A stretch of 64,000 nucleotides of DNA from SG-bin9 sp049323835 (GCA_049323835.1 JBMOOJ010000093.1:19547-83546), one strand, 5' to 3'. Shown: positions 8,766 to 17,464, numbered from the stretch's first letter. Translations and numbers: made by a program. The notes: generated by a model not told the origin, from the letters alone.

Positions 8766-9251
8766 TCAAAGCTGACCGAGCAGCGTGTCGCCGCCGGATA
8801 CTTCGACCTTGCCCGGCGCGGCTTCCTTGTTGAGCTTCTTCACCACGCCGTCCTCGACCAGCATGGAATAGCGGTGCGAGCGGATGCCGAGGCCGTTGCC
8901 GGATGCGTCGAGCTCCATGCCGATCGCCTTGGTGAAGTCGGCATTGCCGTCGGCGAGGAAGATCGCCTCGTCGCGCTGGTCGGTATCGCGCTTCCAGGCC
9001 TGCATCACGAATGCGTCGTTGACAGAAACGATGCCGATGGTGTCGATGCCCTTGTCCTTCATCGCGTAGGCGTTCAGGAAGATGCTCGGCAGATGCATCT
9101 TGTGGCAGGTGCCGGTGTAGGCGCCGGGAACGGCGAAAAGGGCGACCTTCTTGCCCTTGAAGATGTCATCTGTGCTTTTGACCTGCACGCCATCGGCAGT
9201 CATCACGCGAAACTTGGCATCGGGAAGCCGATCGCCGACTTGGATGGTCAT
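8766..9251 (-). CDS. Peroxiredoxin (Prx5 / glutaredoxin-dependent type)
   Basis: A 161-residue thioredoxin-fold peroxidase of the Prx5/AhpE-like group, reducing H2O2 and organic peroxides through a cysteine thiol. The peroxidatic cysteine is Cys49 in VPGAYTGTCH; the usual motif is PGAFTPTC, so the Pro just before the cysteine region is replaced by Gly. The family signatures IVSVNDAFVMQAW and the catalytic arginine region GIRSHRYSMLVEDG are present. There is no glutaredoxin fusion. GAGGAG precedes the ATG. Possible regulation by the OxyR at 49446 is only inferred. Confidence 0.9.
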   Translation of the reverse strand: MTIQVGDRLPDAKFRVMTADGVQVKSTDDIFKGKKVALFAVPGAYTGTCHKMHLPSIFLNAYAMKDKGIDTIGIVSVNDAFVMQAWKRDTDQRDEAIFLADGNADFTKAIGMELDASGNGLGIRSHRYSMLVEDGVVKKLNKEAAPGKVEVSGGDTLLGQL

Positions 9252-9371
9252 CTGAAACTCCTCGGATTTTCCTGCTTCTTAGAACACGGCGCTGGCCTGC
9301 GCAGGGCCGACGGTCACCGTCCCGCAATGGCGCGCGCCGCCATCGCGATGCGGTTTAATCACAGCCGGCGC

Positions 9372-10265
9372 TTACTTGGAAGGCGGCCCGATGACGGCAC
9401 TGAACTCATAGGCCGCGTCCTTGCCGCTGGCGGTGTCCCTGCTGACCAGCGTCAGCTTCAGCGTCGCGCCTTCAGGGGCGGTATTGGGAGGCAGTCCGTC
9501 GAGATCGAAGCCGAAGCGCAGAACGCCGTCGGCTTTCCGTTCGACCAGCTTCGGCACGGGCAGAGCCCAGTCGGGCGTCGGTCCTTCGGCGAACAGCTCG
9601 ACCTGTGTGTCCGCGGGCGCCAGCACATCGGCCAGCATGCGCTGCTGACCGGCGCGGGTGACCCCGCGAAGGGTGAGGGGATTGTCGTCGCCAATCCTGG
9701 CCGGCTTCGGTACGGCTTCGAGCGCGGCCGTCAGCGTCTTGTCCTCGGTGCCCGATGCGCCGGAGATCGGAAGTTCGAGCTTGGCCTCGACCGGAATGCA
9801 CGTCTTGTCACAGACCGCGTAGGAGACCATGCCGCGCAGCGTCACCGGCTTGTCGCCATTCTTCGCGACGATCCGCAACGGCAGCACCACTTGCTTCTTG
9901 TAACCGAATGCGATGCCGCCTGCGCCGTCGGGAAACGTTCGCGGCGCCGGCCACAGAACCGTCACTGCTTCGACATTGTCGGAAGCGGAAAAATCAAACC
10001 GCGGCGGGACGCCGGAATCGCCCGGTGTACGCCAGTACGTCTTCCAGCCCGGTTGCAACTTGAAGGCAATGCCGCCGAGCAGCACGGTGCCTGTGCGCGG
10101 CCCCGCGATCAGACGAACGGCGGAATGTGCTTCCTCCGCCCAAGGCGAAGCGTCCTGCGCATTGGCCGCGCTCGCCAGAATGCACACGGACGTGAAAGCG
10201 GAGACGCAGACGGAGATTGCGGCGGCGGTGCGCACCTGGATGCGGACATGAGTAGACCCGAACAT
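9372..10265 (-). CDS. Periplasmic DsbD-alpha-like (DsbD N-terminal domain) protein
   Basis: A 297-residue exported protein. A signal peptide ends near ASAANA-QD. Residues about 45-165 match the N-terminal immunoglobulin-like domain of thiol:disulfide interchange protein DsbD, with GWKTYWRTPGDSGVPP and the redox pair YAVCDKTC (CDKTC). The DsbD transmembrane and thioredoxin domains are absent, so it probably receives electrons from another CcdA/DsbD protein. Related stand-alone proteins occur widely in Rhizobiales. The start at 10265 has GACGAGG upstream. It is divergent from the YqgE gene at 10511. Confidence 0.82.
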   Translation of the reverse strand: MFGSTHVRIQVRTAAAISVCVSAFTSVCILASAANAQDASPWAEEAHSAVRLIAGPRTGTVLLGGIAFKLQPGWKTYWRTPGDSGVPPRFDFSASDNVEAVTVLWPAPRTFPDGAGGIAFGYKKQVVLPLRIVAKNGDKPVTLRGMVSYAVCDKTCIPVEAKLELPISGASGTEDKTLTAALEAVPKPARIGDDNPLTLRGVTRAGQQRMLADVLAPADTQVELFAEGPTPDWALPVPKLVERKADGVLRFGFDLDGLPPNTAPEGATLKLTLVSRDTASGKDAAYEFSAVIGPPSK

Positions 10266-10510
10266 GCCTCGTCCTTACTCCGCGTCACCAGCACAAACCA
10301 TTGAAATACCTGTGATCCGCCGTTGAATTTAATCGGGGGCGTTGATTGACACTGCCGACGCCCAATATCAGGATGACGGAATGAGTTTCGCTGCTGCTGG
10401 AACCTGTCAGCGTCAGCATATTTGGAAGTCATTGATGGAGAGTATGTTCCGGCAGGCTCAAACTCTGAACTGAGTCCGAATTGTGCCGGTCTGGATATGC
10501 ACAACAACCG

Positions 10511-11161
10511 ATGAGTCCGCCAATGGACCCGTTTCAAAAGAAGCTCAAGAGCACCCAGGCCCGGGCATCCGACGGTCCGGCGCAGGGATATCTCGACGGG
10601 CAACTCTTGATTGCAATGCCGGTGATGGAGGATGAGCGTTTTGCGCGCACGGTCATCTATATCTGCGCGCACTCGGCCGAAGGCGCGATGGGCATCGTCG
10701 TCAATCGGCCCGCCGGCAGCATCGATTTTCCAGGGCTGCTGAAGCAACTCGACATCATCGGCGATGCCGAGCAGATCAAGCTGCCGCAAGATGCCGAAAC
10801 GATGAAGGTGCTGAAGGGCGGCCCGGTGGAAACCGGGCGCGGCTTCGTGCTGCATTCGAGCGACTTCTTCATCAAGAACGCGACGCTGCCGATCGACGAC
10901 GGCATCTCGCTCACGGCGACGCTCGATATCCTCAAGGCGATCGCGCGCGGCGCCGGACCCAAGCACGCGATCCTCGCGCTCGGCTATGCCGGCTGGGCGC
11001 CGGGACAACTCGAGAACGAGATACAGGAGAACGGCTGGCTGCATTGCGCTGCCGATTCCGATCTGATCTTCGGCCGCGACATCAACGAGAAATACGATCG
11101 CGCGCTGCGCAAGATCGGCATCGATCCCGGCATGCTGTCGAACGCCGCGGGACACGCCTGA
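10511..11161 (+). CDS. YqgE/AlgH family protein
   Basis: A 216-residue member of the UPF0301 (YqgE/AlgH) family. Visible signatures are YLDGQLLIAMPVMEDERFARTV split over residues ~26-50, the block SAEGAMGIVVNRP, the GGPV turn and the LGYAGWAPGQLENEI segment. Function is unknown; AlgH was named from an alginate-regulation phenotype in Pseudomonas but acts indirectly. The start ATG 511 codes for MSPPMDPF; a second ATG at 10523 is possible. It is divergent from the DsbD-like gene with a 245-bp intergenic region in which I see no clear promoter. Confidence 0.88.
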   Translation: MSPPMDPFQKKLKSTQARASDGPAQGYLDGQLLIAMPVMEDERFARTVIYICAHSAEGAMGIVVNRPAGSIDFPGLLKQLDIIGDAEQIKLPQDAETMKVLKGGPVETGRGFVLHSSDFFIKNATLPIDDGISLTATLDILKAIARGAGPKHAILALGYAGWAPGQLENEIQENGWLHCAADSDLIFGRDINEKYDRALRKIGIDPGMLSNAAGHA

Positions 11162-11227
11162 GGCAGCCGCGTCATGTGTGGGCACGGCGAGGCGCCGGCA
11201 GACTCGGTGTAAGCCGCGACTTGCGAT

Positions 11228-11656
11228 CTATGCCGCGGCGTTCTCTCCGAACACCATGTTCCAGCCGCGGCGTGTATCCATGTATTCGCGCACCTGGCGG
11301 ATCAGGCCGCCCTCGAACTCGAAAATGAAGCAGTAATCGTTGTCGTAGATGCGTCCGTCGGACAGCGTCGCCTGCATGCGTTCCTCGACGATCGTCATAT
11401 CGCCCGCGGCCCGGATGGTGCGGAACTGCATGGTGGCGTCGCGAAACATCTTGTGAAACTCGACGGCGATGAACTGCGCGATCTGCTTCGCGCCGACCAT
11501 GTGATTGGTGAAGTTCAGCGCGACCGCGGTGGCATTGCCTTCCGGAGCGATCCATTCGGCATCGTCGGTGAACAACGCTGCGATCTGTTCGGGGTCGCGG
11601 GTCGAGAACATCTTCCAGGCGTGCATTGTCAGTTCGCGCGTATCAACTGATGTCAT
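11228..11656 (-). CDS. SnoaL-like / nuclear transport factor 2 family protein
   Basis: A 142-residue NTF2-fold protein. The pattern MHAWKMFSTRDPEQIAALF, DDAEWIAPEG, the central HMVGAKQIAQFI and C-terminal strands DNDYCFIFEFEGG and IRQVREYMDT fit the cone-shaped alpha+beta fold used by ketosteroid isomerase- and SnoaL-like enzymes. The start at 11656 is chosen because GAGGAG lies just upstream; the frame remains open for 25 further codons without family features. It is transcribed away from the AdaA-like gene. Substrate unknown; it may be non-enzymatic. Confidence 0.8.
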   Translation of the reverse strand: MTSVDTRELTMHAWKMFSTRDPEQIAALFTDDAEWIAPEGNATAVALNFTNHMVGAKQIAQFIAVEFHKMFRDATMQFRTIRAAGDMTIVEERMQATLSDGRIYDNDYCFIFEFEGGLIRQVREYMDTRRGWNMVFGENAAA

Positions 11657-11775
11657 GTTATGCTCCTCATTCGTGGGCGGCTGCTTAACCGCCCCGGGCG
11701 TCGCGCACTCGCCGAAATCGGACATGGTCATCGCGAGGCCCTTTCGTGCGGGCGCGAGCGGAGTAGGATGGCCGC

Positions 11776-12390
11776 ATGCTCAGTTTTGATACTTGCAACG
11801 CGGCGCGGCTGCGGCGCGATCCGGCCTACGACGGACTGTTCTTCACGGCGGTGCGCACCACGGGCATCTATTGCCGTCCGGTGTGCCCGGCGAAGCAGCC
11901 GCATGACCGCAACGTCGAATATCATCCGACGGCGGCGTCGGCGGAGAATGCCGGCTTCCGGCCCTGCCTGAGATGCCGCCCGGAAACGGCCCCGTTCTGC
12001 CCGGCATGGAACGGGACAAAATCGACGGTGGAACGGGCGCTCAAGCTGATCGCCGCCGGATCGCTCGATGCCGGTTCGGTGGAGCAGCTGGCAGCGCGGC
12101 TTGGCGTCAGTTCGCGACATCTGGCGCGGCTGTTCGAGAAGCACATCGGTGCAAGCCCGATGCAGACGGCACGCACGCTGCGGGTGCAACGCGCCAAGCG
12201 GCTCCTGAACGACAGCGATCTCAGCATGACGGAGATCGCTTATCGCGCAGGCTTCCAGAGCCTTCGCCGCTTCAACGCGACGTTTCAGGAGCTTTATGGC
12301 CGGCCGCCATCGCGTTTGCGCGCCGTGCGAGAACGTTCTCGAACTCAGTCGCGGGCGGTTACGAACGGCTCGCGCGCCATTCACGTGTAG
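11776..12390 (+). CDS. AdaA-like methylphosphotriester-DNA methyltransferase / AraC-type regulator
   Basis: This 204-residue protein equals the N-terminal two domains of Ada. The zinc-binding methyl-acceptor domain carries the four cysteines Cys33, Cys37, Cys64 and Cys67 (IYCRPVCPAK and FRPCLRCRPE), followed by an AraC-type double helix-turn-helix (VEQLAARLGVSSRHLARLF and MTEIAYRAGFQSLRRFNATF). In the known mechanism, methylation of the first cysteine by methylphosphotriesters turns it into a transcriptional activator. No methyltransferase or AlkA glycosylase domain is fused; instead ogt follows after 5 bp, as in Bacillus AdaA/AdaB. It probably controls itself and ogt. Confidence 0.9.
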   Translation: MLSFDTCNAARLRRDPAYDGLFFTAVRTTGIYCRPVCPAKQPHDRNVEYHPTAASAENAGFRPCLRCRPETAPFCPAWNGTKSTVERALKLIAAGSLDAGSVEQLAARLGVSSRHLARLFEKHIGASPMQTARTLRVQRAKRLLNDSDLSMTEIAYRAGFQSLRRFNATFQELYGRPPSRLRAVRERSRTQSRAVTNGSRAIHV

Positions 12391-12395
12391 CCATC

Positions 12396-12929
12396 ATGCG
12401 CCAGAGTTTCTTCAAGCCTCTGCCGGGAACGTCGATCGCCTATGCCCATTTCGACAGCCCGATCGGCCGCTTGTTGATCGCGGGCGACGGCGAGTGGCTG
12501 CACCTGATCAGCTTCCCGTCCGGCAGCCGCACGCGGCATCCGGAGCAGGAATGGCGCAAGGACGAGAAGCCGTTCAAGCAGGCCTTCAAACAGCTCGATC
12601 AATACTTTTCCGGCAAGCGCCGCGATTTCGATCTGCCGCTGCGCTTCGCCGGCACGCCGTTCCAGAATACAATGTGGAAACGGCTGCTGAAGGTGCCCTA
12701 CGGTACGACGACGACCTATCGCGATCTGGCGATTGCGCTGGGGCGGCCATCGGCGAGCCGTGCGGTCGGCGCGGCGAACGGCGCAAACCCGTTTCCGATC
12801 GTCGTGCCGTGCCATCGCGTGCTCGGCTCGAACGGCTCGCTGACCGGCTTTGGCGGCGGGGTCGAGGTGAAGCGCTTCCTGCTTGCGCATGAGCAGACCA
12901 TCGCCGGGCGAGACTTCAAGCTGACGTGA
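12396..12929 (+). CDS. ogt: Methylated-DNA--[protein]-cysteine S-methyltransferase
   Basis: A 177-residue O6-alkylguanine-DNA alkyltransferase that repairs O6-methylguanine by suicidal methyl transfer to cysteine. The acceptor is Cys139 in IVVPCHRVLG. The helix-turn-helix region GTTTTYRDLAIALGRPSASRAVG and the preceding FQNTMWKRLLKVPYG (arginine-finger region) are normal for the family (each quoted piece is within the same domain). The start ATG 12396 follows the AdaA-like stop by 5 bp, giving a two-gene adaptive-response operon. Confidence 0.93.
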   Translation: MRQSFFKPLPGTSIAYAHFDSPIGRLLIAGDGEWLHLISFPSGSRTRHPEQEWRKDEKPFKQAFKQLDQYFSGKRRDFDLPLRFAGTPFQNTMWKRLLKVPYGTTTTYRDLAIALGRPSASRAVGAANGANPFPIVVPCHRVLGSNGSLTGFGGGVEVKRFLLAHEQTIAGRDFKLT

Positions 12930-12944
12930 AATTTTGCGGAAAGC

Positions 12945-15821
12945 TTAGCTCGCCGCTTCAAGCCGTTCGTCGCTCAGCATGCGCAGCGCCGTGTCGGCGT
13001 CCATCGGCTCGCCGAACGCGAAGCCCTGGCCGAATTCGCAGCCCATCTGCGACAGCTCGACCGCATCCGAGTCGGTTTCGACGCCCTCGGCGACGACGTC
13101 CATGCCGAGATCATGCGCCATCGCAACGATCGATTTCAGGATCACCGGGCGTGTGCCGCGGCTGGTGGTGCGCACGAACGACTGGTCGATCTTGATGGTG
13201 TCGAACGGGAAGCGCTGGAGATAGGCGAGCGAGGAATGGCCAGTGCCGAAATCATCCAGCGACAGGCCGACGCCGAGCTCCTGAATCCGCTGCAGCATCT
13301 GTGCCGCATGCTCAGGGTTTTCCATCACCAGCGATTCGGTGAGTTCGAGCTTCAGCGTGCCCTTGGCGATCGCCGAGCGCGACAGCACGCTGCGCACATC
13401 GTGGATAAGATCATGCCGCAACAATTGGCGTGACGACACGTTGACGCTACAGAACACCGGCTCGCGCAGGCGCACGCTGCGTTGCCATGCCGCGAGCTGC
13501 TTCGCTGCCTGATCCATCACAAACAGGCCGAGATCGACGATCAGGCCGATCTCTTCGGCGATGGCGATGAATTCGGTTGGCGCCATGCGGCCGAGCTTCG
13601 GGTGGTCCCAGCGTGCCAGCGCCTCGAAGCCTGCGACCGAGCGATCGTGCAGCCGCACGATCGGTTGATAGAGCAATGTGATTTCCTTGCGCTCGATCGC
13701 GCGGCGCAGTTCGGATTCGAGCGTCAGGCGGTCGGTTTTCCGCGCGCGCATCGCCGGCTTGTAGACGTCGATCCGGTCGCCGCCGATGCGCTTGGAATGA
13801 TACATCGCAAGCTCGGCGTCCTTGATGATCTCGTCGGTGAGCTGTGTCTGCGGATCGCTGAGCGCGAGGCCGATCGATGCGGTCAGGAAGATCTCGCGCT
13901 CGTTGAACGCGATCGGCGCGCGGATGGTCTTGCGGATGGTTTCGGCGAAGGCGGTGATGCGGGCGGGGTCCTGTTCGGAGAGCAGGATCAGGCCGAACTG
14001 ATCGCCTGCGAGACGGGCGAGCGTATCCTGCGGCTTCAGGATGCGGGTGAGGCGTCGCGCCAGCGTCAGCAGGATCGAGTCGCCGACTGCGATGCCGACC
14101 GAGTCGTTCACCTGCTTGAAGCGGTCGAGGTCGATCACCATCACCGTCGGGCGCAGGCTGGGGGTCGTCTTGGCGAATGTGGCGACTGCGTTGAGGCGAT
14201 CGATGAACAGCTTGCGGTTCGGCAGGCTGGTCAGGTTGTCGTGCACGGAGTCGTGCAGCATCCGCTCCTCGGCGTTACGCACGTCGGTGACGTCGGTGAG
14301 CGTGCCGACGACGCGCGCGACTTCGCCGTCGGAGCCGACTACCGGACGCGCCTTCAGCGCGAACCACATGAAGTGGCCGTCCGGCGTGCGCAGGCGGAAG
14401 TCCTGCACGAGGCGGCCACGGCGCTGGTCGAGCACGCTGTCGAGCGCGGCACGGAAGCGATCCTGATCGAGCGGATGCAGGATTTCGAGCCACGTTGCGG
14501 CCGGGCCTTCGAGCGTGCCGCGCTTCAGCCCGAGCAGACTTTCCGTCTCGGGGCTGGTGAACACCTTGTCGGCGGAGACGTCCCAGTCCCAGATCAGATC
14601 GCCGGAGCCCGTCAGCGCCAGCGCGCGCCGCTCGACGTCGGAGACGATGCCCTGTGTCGCGCCGCCGCCAGCGAATGCATGCTGCATGACCGTAAAGCCG
14701 ATCAGCATGACGATCAGCACGAGGCCGCCGAGCAGCGCCGGCCCGACGATATCGTTGGTGACCGAGCCCGCAACCGTCATGCCGGCGGCGATCACCCACA
14801 CCAGCAGCAGGAACCAGGTCGGGATCAGCAGCACCGCGCGGTCGAAGCCGTGCGTCGAGAGGTAGACGATCAGCGCGAAGCCGAACACCGCGATCAGCGC
14901 CAGCGACATGCGCGCGATGCCGGAGGCCACGGCCGGATCGACCAGCGCCAGCGCGACCAGCGAGCCGAGAAAGATCAGCCAGCCCATGGTGATGTGCGAG
15001 TAGCGCACGTGCCAGCGCGAGAGGTTGAGGTAGGCGAACAGGAACACCAGCAGTGTGGCGGCAAGGATCGCTTCACCCGACGCGCGCCAGACGCGCTCGG
15101 CGCCCGACGACATGTCGAGTACCTTGCCCCAGAAGCCGAAGTCGACGCCGATATAGACCAGCACGGACCACGCGAGCGCCGCGGCGGCCGGGAACATGAT
15201 GCTGCCCTTCACCACGAACAGGATCGTCAGCACCAGCGCGAGCAAGCCTGAGATGCCGATGACGATGCCGTGGTAGAGCGTGAACGAGTTGACCTTGTCC
15301 TTGTAGGCCTCCGGCTCCCACAAATAGAGCTGCGGCAGCTTGTCGGTGCGCAGTTCGACGACAAAAGTAATGACGGCGCCGGGGTCGAGCGTGACGCGGA
15401 AGACGTCGGCGGTGGCGCTGTCCTGTCGCTCGGGGCGATCGCCGGTCGAGGGGGTGATGGTTGAGATGCGCGAAAGACCGAGATCGGGCCACAGCAGTCC
15501 GGACGAGACGATGCGGTAGTGCGGCGCGACGATCAGGCGGTCGAGCTGGTCGTCGGTGTTGTTGGCGAGCGCGAATACCACCCAGTTGAGGCCGCCTTCG
15601 CGCGCCCGCACTTCGATGCGGCGGACGATGCCATCGGTGCCGGGAGCGGTCGAAACCTGGATGCGGTCGGTATCGCTGCGCTGGAATTCGAGAATGCCGG
15701 TGAGGTCGATCGCGGGCGCATCGCTACGGACGCTGACGGCATCGACTGCCTGCGCGGGGCGCGAAGCAGCAACAGCCATCAGGCTCAGCGCGACCAGCGC
15801 GAAGCACCTCATCCACCGCAA
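12945..15821 (-). CDS. Membrane-bound EAL phosphodiesterase with PAS and degenerate GGDEF domains
   Basis: A 958-residue sensor. A signal peptide (to about residue 25) is followed by an extracytoplasmic domain (to about 180), roughly seven to eight hydrophobic helices (about 185-395, a 7TMR-DISM-like layout), a PAS domain (about 405-530; DLIWDWD, HPLDQDRF), a GGDEF domain (about 540-695) and an EAL domain (about 710-950). The GGDEF signature reads AGDQF, so cyclase activity is doubtful, though GTP binding could remain. The EAL side keeps FEALARW, DDFGTGHSSL and AEGVET, consistent with active c-di-GMP phosphodiesterase. The first codon would be TTG at 15821; ATG at 15812 is a good alternative. 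Confidence 0.9.
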   Translation of the reverse strand: MRWMRCFALVALSLMAVAASRPAQAVDAVSVRSDAPAIDLTGILEFQRSDTDRIQVSTAPGTDGIVRRIEVRAREGGLNWVVFALANNTDDQLDRLIVAPHYRIVSSGLLWPDLGLSRISTITPSTGDRPERQDSATADVFRVTLDPGAVITFVVELRTDKLPQLYLWEPEAYKDKVNSFTLYHGIVIGISGLLALVLTILFVVKGSIMFPAAAALAWSVLVYIGVDFGFWGKVLDMSSGAERVWRASGEAILAATLLVFLFAYLNLSRWHVRYSHITMGWLIFLGSLVALALVDPAVASGIARMSLALIAVFGFALIVYLSTHGFDRAVLLIPTWFLLLVWVIAAGMTVAGSVTNDIVGPALLGGLVLIVMLIGFTVMQHAFAGGGATQGIVSDVERRALALTGSGDLIWDWDVSADKVFTSPETESLLGLKRGTLEGPAATWLEILHPLDQDRFRAALDSVLDQRRGRLVQDFRLRTPDGHFMWFALKARPVVGSDGEVARVVGTLTDVTDVRNAEERMLHDSVHDNLTSLPNRKLFIDRLNAVATFAKTTPSLRPTVMVIDLDRFKQVNDSVGIAVGDSILLTLARRLTRILKPQDTLARLAGDQFGLILLSEQDPARITAFAETIRKTIRAPIAFNEREIFLTASIGLALSDPQTQLTDEIIKDAELAMYHSKRIGGDRIDVYKPAMRARKTDRLTLESELRRAIERKEITLLYQPIVRLHDRSVAGFEALARWDHPKLGRMAPTEFIAIAEEIGLIVDLGLFVMDQAAKQLAAWQRSVRLREPVFCSVNVSSRQLLRHDLIHDVRSVLSRSAIAKGTLKLELTESLVMENPEHAAQMLQRIQELGVGLSLDDFGTGHSSLAYLQRFPFDTIKIDQSFVRTTSRGTRPVILKSIVAMAHDLGMDVVAEGVETDSDAVELSQMGCEFGQGFAFGEPMDADTALRMLSDERLEAAS

Positions 15822-15937
15822 TTGACCAATCTCCGCGCACCGCAGTTCCGGCCCTGCCCGGGACCCGGCTCAACTGCGGATAAATGCCACAAAATGTAAG
15901 GGAAATCAAAGCGGTTAGCTTGGTTTCCCACCCCCGT

Positions 15938-16942
15938 TCAGGAGGCTACAAGCAGCACAATCTTGCCAACATGATGGCTCGTTTCCATGCGGGCGTGGGC
16001 CTCGGAGGCTTTCTCGAGCGGGAATTTGCTGTCGATCAAGGGCTTTACCTTGCCGGCGCTGAGCAGGGGCAGGACTTTGGCCTCGATTGCGGCGACCATG
16101 TCCCCCTTGTCGGCATTGGAGCGCGGGCGCAGCGTCGAGCCGGTGTGATGCAGCCGCTTCATCATCACCTTGCGGAAATCGACGTTGGCCTTGGGCCCGT
16201 TCAGGAATGCGATCTGCACGATACGGCCCTCAACGGCGGCCACATCGTAGTTCTTCTCGATATAGTCGCCGCCGACCATGTCGAGGATCACGTCGGCGCC
16301 CTTGCCGCCGGTTGCAGCCATCGTTTCCTTCACCCAGTCTTCGGTCTTGTAATTGATCGCCTTGTCGGCGCCGAGCTTGAGGCAGGCATCGATTTTGTCC
16401 TGCGAGCCGACGGTCGTGATCACCTTCGCGCCGAACGCCTTGCCGAGCTGGATCGCCATCGTGCCGATGCCGGATGAGCCGCCGTGAATGAGCAGCGTCT
16501 CGCCGCTCTTCAACTGGCCGCGCTCGAACACGTTGTGCCACACCGTCATCAGCGTTTCCGGAATGGCGCCGGCCTCGATCATCGAGAAGCCTTGCGGAAT
16601 CGGCATCGGATGCGTTTCGTGCGCGACGCAATATTCAGCGTAGCCGCCGCCCGCGGTGAGCGTCATCACCTTGTCGCCGATCTTGAGGCGCTTCGCATCT
16701 GCGCCCATCGCGACGACTTCGCCGGCGATCTCGAGGCCGGGCAGATCGCTCGCGCCCGGAGGCACCGGATATTGCCCGAGCCGCTGGAGCACGTCGGGAC
16801 GATTGACGCCCGCGACCTCCACCTTGATCAGCACCTCATTCGGCCCGGGCACCGGCACCGGCCGCTCGATTGGAACCAGCACTTCGGGGCCGCCAGGTTT
16901 GGAAATGCCGACGGCTTTCATTTGCTGAGGCAGCTTGGTCAT
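15938..16942 (-). CDS. NAD(P)H quinone oxidoreductase (PIG3/QOR family, MDR superfamily)
   Basis: A 334-residue zinc-independent medium-chain dehydrogenase. GroES-like residues 1-130 contain GVNRPDVLQRLGQYP and LPGLEIAGEV, typical of the PIG3/TP53I3 type. The Rossmann domain has LLIHGGSSGIGTMAIQ (GxxGxG variant), and the C-terminus has MMKRLHHTGSTLRPRS, a family hallmark. No catalytic or structural zinc cysteines are seen. It probably reduces quinones using NADPH in the cytoplasm. Monocistronic; the next gene upstream (DUF1192) is divergent. Confidence 0.92.
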   Translation of the reverse strand: MTKLPQQMKAVGISKPGGPEVLVPIERPVPVPGPNEVLIKVEVAGVNRPDVLQRLGQYPVPPGASDLPGLEIAGEVVAMGADAKRLKIGDKVMTLTAGGGYAEYCVAHETHPMPIPQGFSMIEAGAIPETLMTVWHNVFERGQLKSGETLLIHGGSSGIGTMAIQLGKAFGAKVITTVGSQDKIDACLKLGADKAINYKTEDWVKETMAATGGKGADVILDMVGGDYIEKNYDVAAVEGRIVQIAFLNGPKANVDFRKVMMKRLHHTGSTLRPRSNADKGDMVAAIEAKVLPLLSAGKVKPLIDSKFPLEKASEAHARMETSHHVGKIVLLVAS

Positions 16943-17072
16943 GGTGCGTCTCTTGCGTTGTTCGAACGGTGATCGGCTTTGAAGGGCTGGCAGGTGTGTA
17001 GTCTATTTTCCGGTCGAGTGGGAAGCGGATCGCCGCTAAAACCGGCTGTACCGATTGATGGCGGGGATGCAA

Positions 17073-17264
17073 ATGGCAAGCGATGACGATGACAGGCCGC
17101 GGCGAAAGGTGACCCACGAGATCGGTCAGGATCTCTCCGAATTGTCGGTTGAGGAGATCGGCGAACGCATTCTGCTGCTCAGCGGCGAGATCGAGCGGCT
17201 ACGCATGGCGGAGACGAAGAAGCGGGCGACGCGCGACGCGGCCAGCAATTTCTTCAAATCGTGA
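17073..17264 (+). CDS. DUF1192 domain protein
   Basis: A 63-residue alphaproteobacterial DUF1192 protein: an acidic/basic N-terminus (MASDDDDRPRRKVTHEIG), the conserved DLSELSVEEIGERI and a short amphipathic helix LLSGEIERLRMAE ending in a basic tail with NFFKS. It is probably a small helical, possibly coiled-coil protein of unknown role. I chose ATG 17073 because relatives begin MA-acidic and GGGG lies upstream; in-frame starts at 17055 (TTG) and 17058 (ATG) exist. It is the neighbour of rcdA, with the candidate small RNA between them. Confidence 0.8.
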   Translation: MASDDDDRPRRKVTHEIGQDLSELSVEEIGERILLLSGEIERLRMAETKKRATRDAASNFFKS

Positions 17265-17314
17265 ATGAACAGGTGCAGAACGGTTTCCAGATGCCGTCAA
17301 ATGCAAACAAGTGC

Positions 17315-17330
17315 TGAACGGAACCGTTCA
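17315..17330. promoter_or_regulatory. Dyad TGAACGG-AA-CCGTTCA
   Basis: A perfect 7-bp inverted repeat with a 2-nt centre lies 45 bp upstream of the candidate small RNA and 50 bp after DUF1192. A half-like copy (AACGGTTTCC) occurs at 17278-17287. It could be an operator for the downstream transcript; no cognate regulator can be named. Confidence 0.35.
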
Positions 17331-17359
17331 TTTACGATCAATTAAGCCTTCTCGATTAT

Positions 17360-17464
17360 GACTTGAGTGTCCAACGTTTGGACACCGAGTGGCTCCTGTC
17401 ACTCTGTTTGACGCCTCCCTGTTATAAACTTTCAAAGCCGCCGGAAACGGCGGCTCTTTTTTTG
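17360..17464 (+). ncRNA. Candidate small RNA ending in a Rho-independent terminator
   Basis: Three stem-loops in a row occupy an otherwise gene-free 366-bp interval. GTGTCCAA/TTGGACAC is at 17367-17385 (8 bp, 3-nt loop), GAGTG/CACTC at 17387-17404 exposes GCTCCTGT in the loop, and the terminator is at 17436-17463. A single-stranded GCCTCCC lies between stems two and three; together with the CTCC loop this resembles anti-Shine-Dalgarno motifs found in alphaproteobacterial trans-acting RNAs. A weak -10-like TATGAC is at 17357-17362. No Rfam family is assigned; an untranslated leader of rcdA is unlikely because of the terminator. Confidence 0.45.
17436..17463 (+). terminator. Rho-independent terminator before rcdA
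   Basis: AGCCGCC/GGCGGCT forms a 7-bp stem around GGAAAC-type loop bases (17436-17455), followed by a C and eight Ts. It ends either the DUF1192 message or the candidate small RNA. Confidence 0.85.

Noticed and set aside
13482..15251. Long plus-strand reading frame opposite the EAL protein
   Set aside because: It is the antisense frame of a clearly conserved protein in GC-rich DNA, is rich in Arg/His/Asp/Gln, and shows no domain.
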